Positions 42,631 to 51,403 of a DNA stretch of 62,543 nucleotides are shown one piece after another; the stretch's first letter is position 1, and the number at the start of each line of letters is the position of its first letter. The DNA is taken from contig CACWHY010000024.1 of assembly GCA_902760805.1 (NCBI GenBank), positions 1 to 62,543 on the forward strand, read 5' to 3'. The notes beneath the pieces were generated by a model that was not told where the DNA came from, did no database searches, and worked only from the letters and a program-made list of their open reading frames with translations. Source of the DNA: Ruminococcus flavefaciens (GTDB lineage: Bacteria > Bacillota > Clostridia > Oscillospirales > Ruminococcaceae). A program made the position numbers and the translations under genes.

Positions 42631-43626
42631 ATGATACTTGCAGACAAGATAATCGACCTTAGAAAAAAAGCCGGCCTCTCTCAGGAGGAGCTTGCAGAGC
42701 AGCTGGGAGTCAGCCGTCAGGCAGTTTCAAAGTGGGAGGGAGCTCAGTCCACACCCGACCTTGAAAGGATCATCAAGCTCTCACAGATCTTCGGAGTAAG
42801 CACCGACTACCTTGTTAAAGATGAGATAGAGGCTCCTGCTGTGACAGAGCCCGTGAAGACCACCGACCTCCCCGAGGAGGCCGCCCCGGAGCTGAGAAGA
42901 GTTTCCATGGAGGAGGCCAACAGCTTCCTTGCAGCAAACGAGAAGCGCTCAGTCCGCACAGCCGCCGGAGTAGCCCTGTGCATATTAGCCGCAGTGCCTG
43001 CGATACTGCTGGACGGCAGCAATATGTTCGACAGCAAGGTCAACGATACGATCGGCGCAGTTATGCTCTTCCTTCTGATAGCAGGAGCTGTGGCGCTGTT
43101 CATCGTCTCAGGCATGACCATGAAGCCCTATGAATACCTGGATCACGAATGCATCGACACCGAGTACGGCGTTTCCGGCATGGTGAAGGACAGACAGTCC
43201 AAGTTCAACCCCAATCATATCCGTGACATCGTGGTGGGAGTGATCATTTGCGTGCTGGCCTGCCTTCCCCCGATCATTCTTGATGCGGGCAGCGACGGCT
43301 ATCTGGCCGGAAATCTTGCTCCTGCGCTGATGTTCATAGCAGCGGCAGCAGGCGTGTTCCTGCTTGTGCGCACCAGCATCGTCAGCGGCGGCTTCAAGAA
43401 GCTCCTGGAGGAGGACAGCTACGCCCGCTCAAAGAAGGATCAGCGCTCCGACAGCGCCAGCTCCTCCAAAGCCATGACCGTTTACTGGTCACTGATCACA
43501 GCAGCATATCTGGGCTACAGCTTCATCACCTTCGACTGGGGAAGAAGCTGGATCATCTGGCCTGTGGCAGCTGTCCTCTGTGAGCCCGTCGCAATAATTG
43601 CACGATCCGTGGCCAAAAAAAGCTGA
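42631..43626 (+). CDS. XRE-type DNA-binding membrane protein
   Basis: 331 residues. An N-terminal helix-turn-helix (IIDLRKKAGLSQEELAEQLGVSRQAVSKWEG) is followed by a linker and about six hydrophobic segments in three pairs (roughly 112-125, 145-165, 205-225, 230-250, 285-300, 305-325). ATG 42,631 follows GGAGG. Membrane-tethered regulators of this kind probably sense envelope state. A probable -10 TATAAT lies at 42,572-42,577 with a weak -35 (TAGACG) 17 bases before it. Confidence 0.75.
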   Translation: MILADKIIDLRKKAGLSQEELAEQLGVSRQAVSKWEGAQSTPDLERIIKLSQIFGVSTDYLVKDEIEAPAVTEPVKTTDLPEEAAPELRRVSMEEANSFLAANEKRSVRTAAGVALCILAAVPAILLDGSNMFDSKVNDTIGAVMLFLLIAGAVALFIVSGMTMKPYEYLDHECIDTEYGVSGMVKDRQSKFNPNHIRDIVVGVIICVLACLPPIILDAGSDGYLAGNLAPALMFIAAAAGVFLLVRTSIVSGGFKKLLEEDSYARSKKDQRSDSASSSKAMTVYWSLITAAYLGYSFITFDWGRSWIIWPVAAVLCEPVAIIARSVAKKS

Positions 43627-43757
43627 GCAAAGGACAGTTTACAGACCGGAAAACACCGGTTGCCCATGAGTTACAAAACGGCTTCTTTTCGGGAAAATCA
43701 GGCAAATATACACAATAAGGGATTTTTCAGGCACGAAAAGTTTGGTCAATAAGTATC

Positions 43758-43786
43758 TTGAAAGAAAACCAAAAATTGTGTATTAT
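43758..43786 (+). promoter_or_regulatory. Promoter of the lipoprotein gene
   Basis: TTGAAA (43,758-43,763), 17-base spacer, TATTAT (43,781-43,786). The leader of about 90 bases carries a hairpin (CAGACC/GGTCTG, 43,798-43,833) of unknown role. Confidence 0.6.
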
Positions 43787-43885
43787 TATAGTAGCAGCAG
43801 ACCTTCGGCCGCCCTCAATTCGGCCATGGTCTGAGGAGTCCATAAGGCAAGGCTCCGAAAATTTTAACGAAAGAGGTCACATATT

Positions 43886-44674
43886 ATGAAAAAATTACTC
43901 TCATGCTTAATTCTTTCCGCTATGATCTGCGGAAGCGTAGTTTCCTGCGGCGACAAGTCTTCTTCCAGCTCTGAGTCTTCTTCTGAGCCTGCAACTGAGG
44001 CTCCCACAGAGGCTCCTACAGAAGCTCCCACTGCCGAGGAGGAGTCATCCGATGAGTCCAGCGAGCCCGTTGCTGTTGCTGTTGACGATGTTGAGTTCGA
44101 GGATGCAGTTGTTCCCGAGAGCGGCGACGCTTACCTTGCTATCGCTGACAGCCAGTGGTGGATCAAGTACATGGGCTCCAACGAGGATATGCTCACATAC
44201 GATGCAGGTATCGCTCACATCGACGGAAACGGCGACTACACTGTTAGCGTAACCGCTGACACAAACGGCTTCCGCTTCGACACAACAGGCGACGCTAACG
44301 ACCAGTACACTCCCAGCGGCTGTGTATTCTCAGCAGTTATCATCAAGGACGCTGAGACTCTCATGCCCGATGCTATCATCACTATCAACAGCATCAAGAT
44401 CAACGGCGAAGAGGTAGAGCTCTCCAAGAAGGGCTACACCAACACTGAGGACGGAAATATCCGCTCCAACATCTACAACAGCTATGTTGAGGACAACGCT
44501 CTTCCCGGCGACGCAAGAACTGCCGAGGGCGCTCTGTTCGAGGATTTCGACAACACCAAGCCCACAGCTCTCAACGACGGCAGCTACTCTGCTAAGATCG
44601 TTGACGAGTCCGTTTTCAACGACGGCTGGCTCAATGTTGAGGTAAACTTCACAGTTTCCGGACTTGCTGAATAA
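43886..44674 (+). CDS. Acidic surface lipoprotein
   Basis: 262 residues. Lipobox GSVVSC near residue 21, then a low-complexity Ser/Glu and EAPT-repeat linker (about 25-65) as a wall spacer. The remaining 190 residues are beta-rich and unrecognised. Highly biased codons, as in the abundant proteins here. Outer-face binding protein is a guess only. Ends at a terminator. Confidence 0.65.
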   Translation: MKKLLSCLILSAMICGSVVSCGDKSSSSSESSSEPATEAPTEAPTEAPTAEEESSDESSEPVAVAVDDVEFEDAVVPESGDAYLAIADSQWWIKYMGSNEDMLTYDAGIAHIDGNGDYTVSVTADTNGFRFDTTGDANDQYTPSGCVFSAVIIKDAETLMPDAIITINSIKINGEEVELSKKGYTNTEDGNIRSNIYNSYVEDNALPGDARTAEGALFEDFDNTKPTALNDGSYSAKIVDESVFNDGWLNVEVNFTVSGLAE

Positions 44675-44683
44675 GAAAAACAA

Positions 44684-44714
44684 CGGCGGACTGCTGAGCG
44701 GTCCGCCTTTTTTT
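44684..44714 (+). terminator. Terminator of the lipoprotein gene
   Basis: GGCGGAC and GTCCGCC stem followed by TTTTTTT. Confidence 0.8.
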
Positions 44715-44746
44715 GCAAAAAAACAAGCGCCAGCCTGAGCTGACGC
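44713..44746 (-). terminator. Terminator of proS
   Basis: On the minus strand GCGTCAGC pairs with GCTGGCGC across a short loop, then TTGTTTTTTTGC. Confidence 0.7.
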
Positions 44747-44758
44747 TTTTTGTTTTCA

Positions 44759-46198
44759 TCAATATGCCTTGCCCCAGTAAACCATGCACTTTGCAGGCTT
44801 TCCGCAGCAAACGCACTTGTCTGAGAGCTGCTCCTGATCGAAGGGGATACAGCGTGAGCCAACACCTGTCTGCTCCTTGACTGCGTCCTCGCAGGCCTCG
44901 TCGCCGCACCACATTGCCTTGATGAAGCCGTCGCCCTGCTCAAGAGCCTTGTTGATCTCGTCGATAGTTGTGCAGGCGTATGTGCGCTTCTTCTGGTTCT
45001 CAAGAGCCTTTGCGAACATTCCGTCGTGAGCCTCCTGGAGCTTCTGAGCAGCAGCGCTCTCCAGCTCAGCCAGGGGAACGAAGGTCTTCTCGCCGTTCCA
45101 GCGTGAAGCGATAACGCACTGATCCTCCTCGATGTCACGGGGACCGATCTCCACACGGAGGGGAACGCCCTTCATCTCGTACTCAGCGAACTTCCAGCCG
45201 GGTGAGTTCTCGGAGTCGTCCAGCTTTACACGATAGCCGGCAGCTGCCAGTCTGTCACGGAGCTCTCCAGCCTTCTCCAGAACGCCCTCCTTATGCTGAG
45301 CAACGGGGATGATAACGATCTGAGTGGGAGCTACAGCGGGAGGAAGAACAAGGCCGTTGTCGTCGCCGTGAGTCATGATGACTGCGCCGATAAGACGGGT
45401 TGTAACGCCCCAGCTCGTCTGGTGGGGGTACACACGCTGGTTGTCCTTGTCGGTGTACTGGATATCGAAGGCCTTTGCAAAGCCGTCGCCGAAATAGTGG
45501 GAAGTACCGGCCTGAAGAGCCTTACCGTCGTGCATGAGCGCCTCGATAGCGTAGGTGGAGACAGCTCCGGCGAACTTATCGCTCTCGGTCTTCTTGCCCT
45601 TAACGACAGGCATAGCAAGGGACTCCTCGCAGAACTGTGCGTAAACGTTCAGCATACGCTCTGTCTCTTCGATAGCCTCCTCAGCAGTTGCGTGGATAGT
45701 GTGGCCCTCCTGCCAGAGGAACTCTCTTGAACGGAGGAAGGGACGGGTAGTCTTCTCCCAGCGAACAACGCTTACCCACTGGTTGTACAGCTTGGGCAGG
45801 TCACGGTAGGAGTGAACGATGTTTGCATAGTGCTCACAGAACAGAGTCTCAGAGGTAGGACGAACGCAAAGGCGGTCCTCCAGCTTCTCGTTTCCGCCGT
45901 GAGTTACCCATGCTACCTCGGGAGCAAAGCCCTCAACGTGATCCTTTTCCTTCTGGAGAAGGCTCTCGGGGATGAACATAGGCATACAAACGTTCTCATG
46001 GCCGGTGGCCTTGAACATACCGTCAAGGATACGCTGGATATTCTCCCAGATAGCGTAGCCGTAGGGACGGATGACCATACAGCCCTTAACGCTGGTGTAC
46101 TCTACCAGCTCGGCCTTTTTGCAGATATCAGTGTACCACTGCGCAAAATCCTCGTCCATTGAGGTGATCGCAGTGACCATTTTCTTATCCTTAGCCAT
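44759..46198 (-). CDS. proS: Prolyl-tRNA synthetase, short archaeal/eukaryal-type
   Basis: 479 residues. Class II motifs are seen: motif 2 region [10 protein letters not shown] and [22 protein letters not shown], motif 3 [19 protein letters not shown]. An anticodon domain follows, then the C-terminal zinc domain characteristic of this type ([18 protein letters not shown]). It lacks the editing insertion of the long bacterial form. Start ATG 46,198 with AAAGAGGTCT. No T-box leader is present in the short upstream region. Confidence 0.93.
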   Translation of the reverse strand: MAKDKKMVTAITSMDEDFAQWYTDICKKAELVEYTSVKGCMVIRPYGYAIWENIQRILDGMFKATGHENVCMPMFIPESLLQKEKDHVEGFAPEVAWVTHGGNEKLEDRLCVRPTSETLFCEHYANIVHSYRDLPKLYNQWVSVVRWEKTTRPFLRSREFLWQEGHTIHATAEEAIEETERMLNVYAQFCEESLAMPVVKGKKTESDKFAGAVSTYAIEALMHDGKALQAGTSHYFGDGFAKAFDIQYTDKDNQRVYPHQTSWGVTTRLIGAVIMTHGDDNGLVLPPAVAPTQIVIIPVAQHKEGVLEKAGELRDRLAAAGYRVKLDDSENSPGWKFAEYEMKGVPLRVEIGPRDIEEDQCVIASRWNGEKTFVPLAELESAAAQKLQEAHDGMFAKALENQKKRTYACTTIDEINKALEQGDGFIKAMWCGDEACEDAVKEQTGVGSRCIPFDQEQLSDKCVCCGKPAKCMVYWGKAY

Positions 46199-46240
46199 TA
46201 TACAGACCTCTTTCTTTCAAAGAATTACATACATATAACC

Positions 46241-46269
46241 ATTATAACACCTGCGCTGAGAATTGTCAA
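46241..46269 (-). promoter_or_regulatory. proS promoter
   Basis: On the minus strand TTGACA, 17-base spacer, TATAAT, with a leader of about 35 bases. Confidence 0.75.
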
Positions 46270-46299
46270 TCACTAAGGAGAGTTTTATGCGGTGCAGGG

Positions 46300-46330
46300 G
46301 ACAAAAAAAGAGCGGCAGATGCCGCTCTTT
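46300..46330 (-). terminator. Terminator of the xylanase gene
   Basis: AGAGCGGCA and TGCCGCTCT stem followed by TTTTTTT on the minus strand. Confidence 0.8.
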
Positions 46331-46336
46331 CGCATA

Positions 46337-48322
46337 TTACTTTATGGAGTCCAGCTCTTCCTTTGTGATCGGGAGCTGATCTGTTTTGAGCAGCTTAGCG
46401 TCGATCATCTGGATAGCCAGCGCATCTATGCCGTTTACTCCGCTTGTGCCGTTGTCAACGATGTCTGCGTTGATCACGCCCATAGCAGGGAGCTCATACT
46501 TTGTGGGCAGAGCAGCAAACTGAAGGATAGCAACTGCGTCCTGGAGGTCTACCTTTCCGTCAACATTTGCATCGCCCCATGTAACAGTATCTTTGCTGGG
46601 GGGAGATGTTGGGGGCTCTGTGGGAGGAGCAGTAGTGGGCTCGGGAGCAGTAGTGGACTCGGGAGCTGTATACTCGATACCGTCGATGATGGAATCGAAG
46701 CAGGGCTTTGTCTCATAGTCCTTGTTGAACAGAAGAGGATCACGGTCTGCTCTCCAGCTCTGGTCGTCTGTAGTTCCCCAGAAAACAACTGCGGAGATAG
46801 CGTCCTTGTTAGCAACGATAGCGTCCATGATGTCGCTGTAATACTGAGCCTGGCCCTCATAATTCTGGTTCTCAACGGTAGCATCCAGCTCTGTGATCTG
46901 AATGTCAAGTCCGGTCGCACAGAACTTATCCAGCTGCTTCTTGTACATAGCTGCTGTGGGGAAGGGATCGTAATCGCCGTTGTTTGAAACGTCAAGGTGA
47001 GACTGTAAGCCAAGACCGTCAAGATAGTGGCCGTCAGAGTTTACTTCCTCAGCCAGAGCGATCATAGCGTCGGTCTTCATGTACTCGTTGAAGTCGTTGT
47101 AGTAGAGCTTGCAGCCCTCGGGAGCGTACTTCTTAGCGAACTCGAAAGCAGGCTTGATGAAGGAGTTGTCGCCGAAGATCTGTACCCAGGGTGACTGTGC
47201 ATACTGGTTGTCCTGAGCCGGGAAGCCGGGCTTTCTGGGTGTGCCGGAGTCTACCAGGCACTCGTTTACAACGTCCCATGCGTAGAAGTCGATGTCGGGG
47301 TATTCTTCCTTAACTAGAGTGAAAACGTTCTTGATGTAGTTCTCCATACGCTCGAGCATCTTCTCCTTAGATACCCAATCGCCCTCCTCATCGTAGTTCT
47401 CCTTGAAGAACCAAAGGGGAGTCTGCTGGTGCCAAATAAGAACGTGGCCTCTCATGGGGATATGGTTATCTCTGGCGAAGTCCAGGATAGAGCGTGCAGC
47501 GTTGAGAGTAACCTGGGGATCTGTGTCGTTTCCGTCAGCAGCCATTGCCAGGCAGGCGTCCTTGTCCAGAACGTTCTCGGGCTTGAGCTCGTTTCCGGCG
47601 GTAAGGCTGTTGAAGTGCTTCTTGATAAGATCCTGAGTGGTCTTAGGAGCAAGCTCGCCGGCTGTGCAGGCTGTACCTATCTTGAAGTAGTCTGCGTAAA
47701 CGTCCTTCAGGGAAGGAGCGTCGAAATCAAGGTTGTCGGGAGCAGTTGCGATAGTGAAGTCGTCGATCATCAGGTCAACGGCGTCGGTTGCCTCGATGTA
47801 AACGGAAACGTCCTTATCGGTCTCCGGGAAGGAGAAGCTAGTCTCCAGAGTGATCCAGCTTCCGTCAGAAACGCCCTTTGTCAGGTTAGTGTAGCTGGGC
47901 TCCGCAGCACCGGCAGTAGTGTGTTGGAGAGAAACGTTGATATTGTTGTACCACTGAGCCTTGACCTTAACGCTGATGATGTACTTCACGTTAGGCTCAA
48001 GATTTGTGCTGCAATCAAAGGACGGACCGTTCCAGCCCTTTGAGCGCTCAGTAACTGACATTACCTTGCTTCCGCTGGGAGCAGTTGCTTCCTCAACTGC
48101 TGCGAGAACGGAAGTATCGTTGTCGCCACGCTTTGAGAACTTTGAAACATCTCCGTCCTCGAAGTCAGTGGAGTAGATGACCACGCTTGGTGTGGCCGCA
48201 TTTGCCGTAGGGAGCATCATTCCCGTGGGGACAGCCGCTGCTAATGCCTCCGCAGCAACTGCACAGGCCATAGCAGTGCTAACTACGCCTGTGAGGGCTC
48301 CCTTGAGAGTTTTCCTTTTCAA
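46337..48322 (-). CDS. Endo-1,4-beta-xylanase: CBM22, GH10, dockerin
   Basis: Secreted cellulosome xylanase of 661 residues. Signal peptide of about 40 residues (ends PTANAA), a CBM22-like module (about 48-195, YSTDFEDGDVSKF ... MIDDFTIA), GH10 catalytic domain (about 205-545) with acid/base Glu in WDVVNE and nucleophile Glu in ITELD, a Pro/Thr linker (PEPTTAPPTEPPT), and a type I dockerin (GDANVDGKVDLQDAVAILQF). The start is TTG 48,322, ten bases after AGGAGG; the ATG inside that region is out of frame. Cleaves xylan main chain. Confidence 0.92.
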   Translation of the reverse strand: MKRKTLKGALTGVVSTAMACAVAAEALAAAVPTGMMLPTANAATPSVVIYSTDFEDGDVSKFSKRGDNDTSVLAAVEEATAPSGSKVMSVTERSKGWNGPSFDCSTNLEPNVKYIISVKVKAQWYNNINVSLQHTTAGAAEPSYTNLTKGVSDGSWITLETSFSFPETDKDVSVYIEATDAVDLMIDDFTIATAPDNLDFDAPSLKDVYADYFKIGTACTAGELAPKTTQDLIKKHFNSLTAGNELKPENVLDKDACLAMAADGNDTDPQVTLNAARSILDFARDNHIPMRGHVLIWHQQTPLWFFKENYDEEGDWVSKEKMLERMENYIKNVFTLVKEEYPDIDFYAWDVVNECLVDSGTPRKPGFPAQDNQYAQSPWVQIFGDNSFIKPAFEFAKKYAPEGCKLYYNDFNEYMKTDAMIALAEEVNSDGHYLDGLGLQSHLDVSNNGDYDPFPTAAMYKKQLDKFCATGLDIQITELDATVENQNYEGQAQYYSDIMDAIVANKDAISAVVFWGTTDDQSWRADRDPLLFNKDYETKPCFDSIIDGIEYTAPESTTAPEPTTAPPTEPPTSPPSKDTVTWGDANVDGKVDLQDAVAILQFAALPTKYELPAMGVINADIVDNGTSGVNGIDALAIQMIDAKLLKTDQLPITKEELDSIK

Positions 48323-48416
48323 TTCTTTTCATCCTCCTGAAAAAATTAAAAGCCTTGTACCTCTGCGGTGCAGACCGCTGATCAGGCGGCGCAGAGCCAG
48401 GACTTTTTGCACCAAT

Positions 48417-48445
48417 ATTTTATCACAACCAGTATAAAAAGTCAA
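48417..48445 (-). promoter_or_regulatory. Xylanase promoter
   Basis: On the minus strand TTGACT, 17-base spacer, TAAAAT. The leader of about 90 bases contains CTCTGCG...CGCAGAG, a stem of unknown role. Confidence 0.7.
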
Positions 48446-48538
48446 CAATATACAGAAAAAATCGCACGATTTGACCATTAGGAGCCTCCCGACCGCAGAA
48501 AATGATATAGCCGTTTGCAAAATGTGTGCCGAAACGTA

Positions 48539-49202
48539 ATGTAGGGGAGGCCGCCCTCGGCCTCCCGGCCTTTCTCGATGTCCCGGCCTTTGGGACAATG
48601 TATGCGGAAATGTAGGGGCGGATATCATCCGCCCGGCCTTCTGCGAAATGCACCGATCACCGCAATGTAGGGGAGGCCGCCCTCGGCCTCCCGGCCATTC
48701 CGACAACATATGCCATAACGAATTGTAGGGGACGGCGTCCTCGACGTCCCGGATGTTCGGACAACGTATGCGGAAAACAACACGGGCGGACACATGGGTC
48801 CGCCCCTACATTTGGTTGTTCGTGGCGCCCATGCCATTTGAAAAACGTATGCGGAAACGATATTGGCGGGGCGATGTGGGCATCGCCCCCTACGTTTTGT
48901 TGTCCGTCAGACCAACGCCTCGCAATGCAAAGAGGAACACCTCCTAGAGGGGAGGGACTAAAACAAAACTGGTACAAAAGCCGGTGCGCCCCTCCCCTCT
49001 ATACGGTTTTCCTCTCTGCACGGTGTTCGTGACGGCCGGGCGGACACATGGGTCCGCCCCTACATTTGGTTGTTCGTGGCGGCCGGGCATTTGAAAAACG
49101 TATCGTTTAACGCATTGTATGGGGACGGCGTCCTCGACGTCCCGGACGATCCAACATCATTTGCCGAACCAAATTGTAGGGGCGGATATCATCCGCCCGG
49201 CC
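48539..49202. repeat. Array of mixed palindromic modules
   Basis: Nine modules in about 660 bases, at roughly 48,539, 48,611, 48,664, 48,722, 48,783, 48,864, 49,034, 49,114 and 49,173. Most carry GTAGGGG or its complement CCCCTAC at one side of a palindromic core. Five core types are seen: GGAGGCCG..CGGCCTCC, GGCGGATATCATCCGCC, GGACGGCG..CGACGTCC, GGCGGACACATGGGTCCGCC and GGGGCGATG..CATCGCCCC. Intervening bases often resemble CAACGTATGCGGAAA. A stretch of about 65 bases (48,786-48,850) is repeated at 49,037-49,105. The region has no supported gene; frames crossing it are artefacts. Confidence 0.8.
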
Positions 49203-49228
49203 TTCTGCGAAATGCTTCCCGGACAACA

Positions 49229-49257
49229 TTGCATTTCCCGGAGGATCATGCTATAAT
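49229..49257 (+). promoter_or_regulatory. rsmE promoter
   Basis: TTGCAT (49,229-49,234), 17-base spacer, TATAAT (49,252-49,257). Confidence 0.65.
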
Positions 49258-49300
49258 AGTATCAGCCACTTGGCTCAATACGTTCATCAGGAGGCTCACC

Positions 49301-50023
49301 ATGCCCAGATTTTTCACAAATGAAATAAACGAGGAGCAGATCACCCTCTCCGGCAGCGACGCCCGCCACATCGGCCGCTCCCTGCGAATGAGACCCGGCG
49401 AGGCCGTGACCGTGTGCTGCTGCGGTATCGACTACAACTGCCTGATCTCACGGATCACCGAGGATACGGTCTATCTGGATCTGGTGGAGAAGGTGCGCTG
49501 TGCCGCCGAGCCATCTGTTGAGGTGACACTGTTCCAGGCTGTGCCGAAGCTGGACAAGCTGGAGCTGATCATCCAAAAGTGCGTAGAATTGGGAGTTACA
49601 AGGATCGTTCCCGTGCTGACAAGAAGGTGCATCTCCCGGCCGGACAGCAAGGATTTCGCCAAAAAGCTGGTAAGGCTCAACAAGATCGCTGAGGAGGCCG
49701 CAAAGCAGTCCGGAAGAGGCATTATCCCCGAAGTTTCGCCGATCGTCAGCTACAAGGAGGCTCTCTCCATGATGGGCGAGCTGGACCGCAGCGTGATCCT
49801 CTATGAGGAGGAGGGCGGCGTGCCCTTCGGACAGGTGCCCCTGGAGGACGTGAAGTCCGTGGGACTGCTCATCGGCAGCGAGGGCGGCTTCGACCCCGAG
49901 GAGGCTCAGGCCGCAGCCGACATGGGCGCTGTTAGGGTGTGGCTGGGGAAAAGGATCCTCCGTTGTGAAACTGCACCAATAACAGCCGTATCAATTTTGA
50001 TGTTTTTAACAAATAATATGTAA
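49301..50023 (+). CDS. rsmE: 16S rRNA (uracil1498-N3)-methyltransferase
   Basis: 240 residues from ATG 49,301 after AGGAGGCTCACC. Family words are seen: MPRFFTNE start, DARHIGRSLRMRPGE, QAVPKLDKLELIIQKCVELGV, RISRP-like RCISRPDSKD, the SAM knot LLIGSEGGFDPEEA and LGKRILRCETAPI. A SPOUT-fold methyltransferase of the small subunit rRNA. Confidence 0.92.
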   Translation: MPRFFTNEINEEQITLSGSDARHIGRSLRMRPGEAVTVCCCGIDYNCLISRITEDTVYLDLVEKVRCAAEPSVEVTLFQAVPKLDKLELIIQKCVELGVTRIVPVLTRRCISRPDSKDFAKKLVRLNKIAEEAAKQSGRGIIPEVSPIVSYKEALSMMGELDRSVILYEEEGGVPFGQVPLEDVKSVGLLIGSEGGFDPEEAQAAADMGAVRVWLGKRILRCETAPITAVSILMFLTNNM

Positions 50024-50027
50024 ATGG

Positions 50028-50056
50028 TTGAAATTTCAACCAAGCTGTGGTATAAT
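50028..50056 (+). promoter_or_regulatory. Promoter of the small acidic membrane protein
   Basis: TTGAAA (50,028-50,033), 17-base spacer, TATAAT (50,051-50,056). Confidence 0.65.
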
Positions 50057-50131
50057 AAAAAAAGATTATCGGAGCTGGTCGCAAGCAGTTCGGTAATACA
50101 GTAAATCTTGCGGAGAAAAGAGGATCATAAC

Positions 50132-50434
50132 ATGAACAAGTTTTTATTTGCAGTTCTTGCCGTTGGTGCAGCCGCAGCAGCAGGTTATGTTGCTTCAAAA
50201 CTCTTGAAGGACGACAGCCAGCCTGATTACGATGATGATATCTATGATTATCCGGATCCCTTCGATTCTGATGAGAGCATAGATTTTGAGATCAATGACG
50301 ATACAGTTACCGAGGTCATCGAGGACGCAAGAAGCGCCGCTGAGAAGGCTGAGGACGCTGTTGAGGAGAAAGCTGAGGAGATCAAGGACGCAGCTGAAGA
50401 GGTTGTTGAAGAGGTCGAGGACAAGCTGGACTAA
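50132..50434 (+). CDS. Small acidic membrane-anchored protein
   Basis: 100 residues from ATG 50,132 (AAGAGGATCATAAC). One N-terminal hydrophobic span (FLFAVLAVGAAAAAGYVASKLL), an Asp/Tyr-rich stretch, and an Ala/Glu/Lys helix that should form a coiled coil (AAEKAEDAVEEKAEEIKDAAEE). It resembles short YtxH-like envelope or stress proteins. Function unknown. Followed by a terminator. Confidence 0.7.
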   Translation: MNKFLFAVLAVGAAAAAGYVASKLLKDDSQPDYDDDIYDYPDPFDSDESIDFEINDDTVTEVIEDARSAAEKAEDAVEEKAEEIKDAAEEVVEEVEDKLD

Positions 50435-50442
50435 GATATATC

Positions 50443-50470
50443 GGGAGGCTTTGCGCCTCCCTTTTGTTTT
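50443..50470 (+). terminator. Terminator of the small acidic membrane protein gene
   Basis: GGGAGGC and GCCTCCC stem followed by TTTTGTTTT. Confidence 0.8.
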
Positions 50471-50533
50471 GTGCAAAGAGCACATTTGGCCGCCGCAGGA
50501 TCTGTGCAGTTATACAAATCGCCGCCAGAGCTC

Positions 50534-50562
50534 TTGACGAGCGGGAGGGTTTCTGATATAAT
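50534..50562 (+). promoter_or_regulatory. tRNA-Pro promoter
   Basis: TTGACG, 17-base spacer, TATAAT. Confidence 0.7.
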
Positions 50563-50602
50563 ATAAAAGCTGTATTCACGGCGGGAATAAAATGTGGGCT
50601 TC

Positions 50603-50679
50603 CGAGGCGTAGCTCAGTTTGGTAGAGTGCTTGGTTTGGGACCAAGATGCCGCAGGTTCGAGTCCTGTCGCCTCGACCA
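50603..50679 (+). tRNA. tRNA-Pro (TGG)
   Basis: Acceptor CGAGGCG/CGCCTCG, anticodon loop TTTGGGA, T-arm GCAGGTTCGAGTCCTGT, encoded CCA. Confidence 0.93.
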
Positions 50680-50733
50680 ATTCCCTTTGAAAAACAGCAG
50701 TTGAAAAAAATTTCGGTTTTTTTCAAAAAACTC

Positions 50734-50762
50734 TTGACAAGCCGTTCGGTTTGTGATATAAT
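50734..50762 (+). promoter_or_regulatory. tRNA-Thr/Tyr promoter
   Basis: TTGACA, 17-base spacer, TATAAT, spaced like the tRNA-Pro promoter. Confidence 0.75.
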
Positions 50763-50776
50763 AATCAAGTAACAGC

Positions 50777-50852
50777 GCTGGTGTAGCTCAGTTGGTAGAG
50801 CAGCTGATTTGTAATCAGCAGGTCGGGGGTTCGAGTCCGTCCACCAGCTCCA
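50777..50852 (+). tRNA. tRNA-Thr (TGT)
   Basis: Acceptor GCTGGTG/CACCAGC, anticodon loop TTTGTAA, discriminator T, encoded CCA. The 3' end of the fragment at 68-99 (CACAAGCTCCA) differs from it at one position in the acceptor. Confidence 0.93.
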
Positions 50853-50892
50853 TTTTTCTGATTATTTTCAAATAACGCATTTAGCTTCTAAT

Positions 50893-50978
50893 GGGAGAGT
50901 TCCCGAGTGGCCAAAGGGGGCAGACTGTAAATCTGTTGCTTTTCAGCTTCGGTGGTTCGAATCCACCCTCTCCCACCA
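50893..50978 (+). tRNA. tRNA-Tyr (GTA)
   Basis: 86 bases with the long variable arm of class II. Acceptor GGGAGAG/CTCTCCC, anticodon loop CTGTAAA, T-arm GGTGGTTCGAATCCACC, encoded CCA. Confidence 0.93.
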
Positions 50979-50982
50979 GAAA

Positions 50983-51010
50983 GACCCCGTTAAAACCGGG
51001 GTTTTTTGTT
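50983..51010 (+). terminator. Terminator after tRNA-Tyr
   Basis: ACCCCGTT and AACCGGGGT-type stem followed by TTTTTTG. Confidence 0.75.
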
Positions 51011-51037
51011 TTATTAAAGGATTTTGGAGGTATTATC

Positions 51038-51280
51038 ATGAACTGGACAAAGACTATCAAGAGCTTTGCGATCATCCTGTTCCTGGGCCTGGCAGCTCTG
51101 GCTGTTGTGGACGACCTGGGCAACATCATCTTCCACCACTACCGCATCCTCTCAACTCTCATCAGCTGCGTTAAGGAAGTTGCCGGCTACGCTATCCGTA
51201 TCGGTATCCTGCTGATCCTGGTAGAGATCTCTGAGAACATCTACGCTATCAGAAACGGCGGAAAAGGCTTAGATCAGTAA
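51038..51280 (+). CDS. Small two-span membrane protein
   Basis: 80 residues from ATG 51,038 after TTGGAGGTATTATC. Two hydrophobic segments (about 8-25 and 50-67). No recognised motif. It lies between terminators, so it must rely on a nearby promoter or on readthrough past the tRNA-Tyr terminator. Confidence 0.6.
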   Translation: MNWTKTIKSFAIILFLGLAALAVVDDLGNIIFHHYRILSTLISCVKEVAGYAIRIGILLILVEISENIYAIRNGGKGLDQ

Positions 51281-51300
51281 GCAAAGCTATCAACGGCGCA

Positions 51301-51336
51301 AAAAAGTCTCCTTGCCCTGGGCAGGGACTTTTTTAT
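51301..51336 (+). terminator. Intrinsic terminator before the YcxB-like cluster
   Basis: AAAAAAGTC..CC..TGCC pairs with GGCA..GG..GACTTTTTT, with small bulges. Confidence 0.7.
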
Positions 51337-51403
51337 GTCCGGAAAAAAAGAGGTTTTGCACGGAATTTTCGGGAAATAGTTGACAAATGTATAGGAGGTC
51401 ACC

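Noticed and set aside
43790-43885. Riboswitch in the lipoprotein leader
   Set aside because: Only one imperfect hairpin and a weak second stem; no terminator or recognisable aptamer pattern.
46199-46299. T-box leader ahead of proS
   Set aside because: The promoter is only about 35 bases from the start codon, too short for a T-box.
48539-49202. CRISPR-like array of repeats and spacers
   Set aside because: Unit spacing is irregular, the repeated parts vary in type and are palindromic rather than one constant direct repeat, and no cas gene is near.
50382-50768. Minus-strand frame across tRNA-Pro
   Set aside because: Translation of the tRNA reverse strand (GDRTRTCGILVPNQ), a common artefact.
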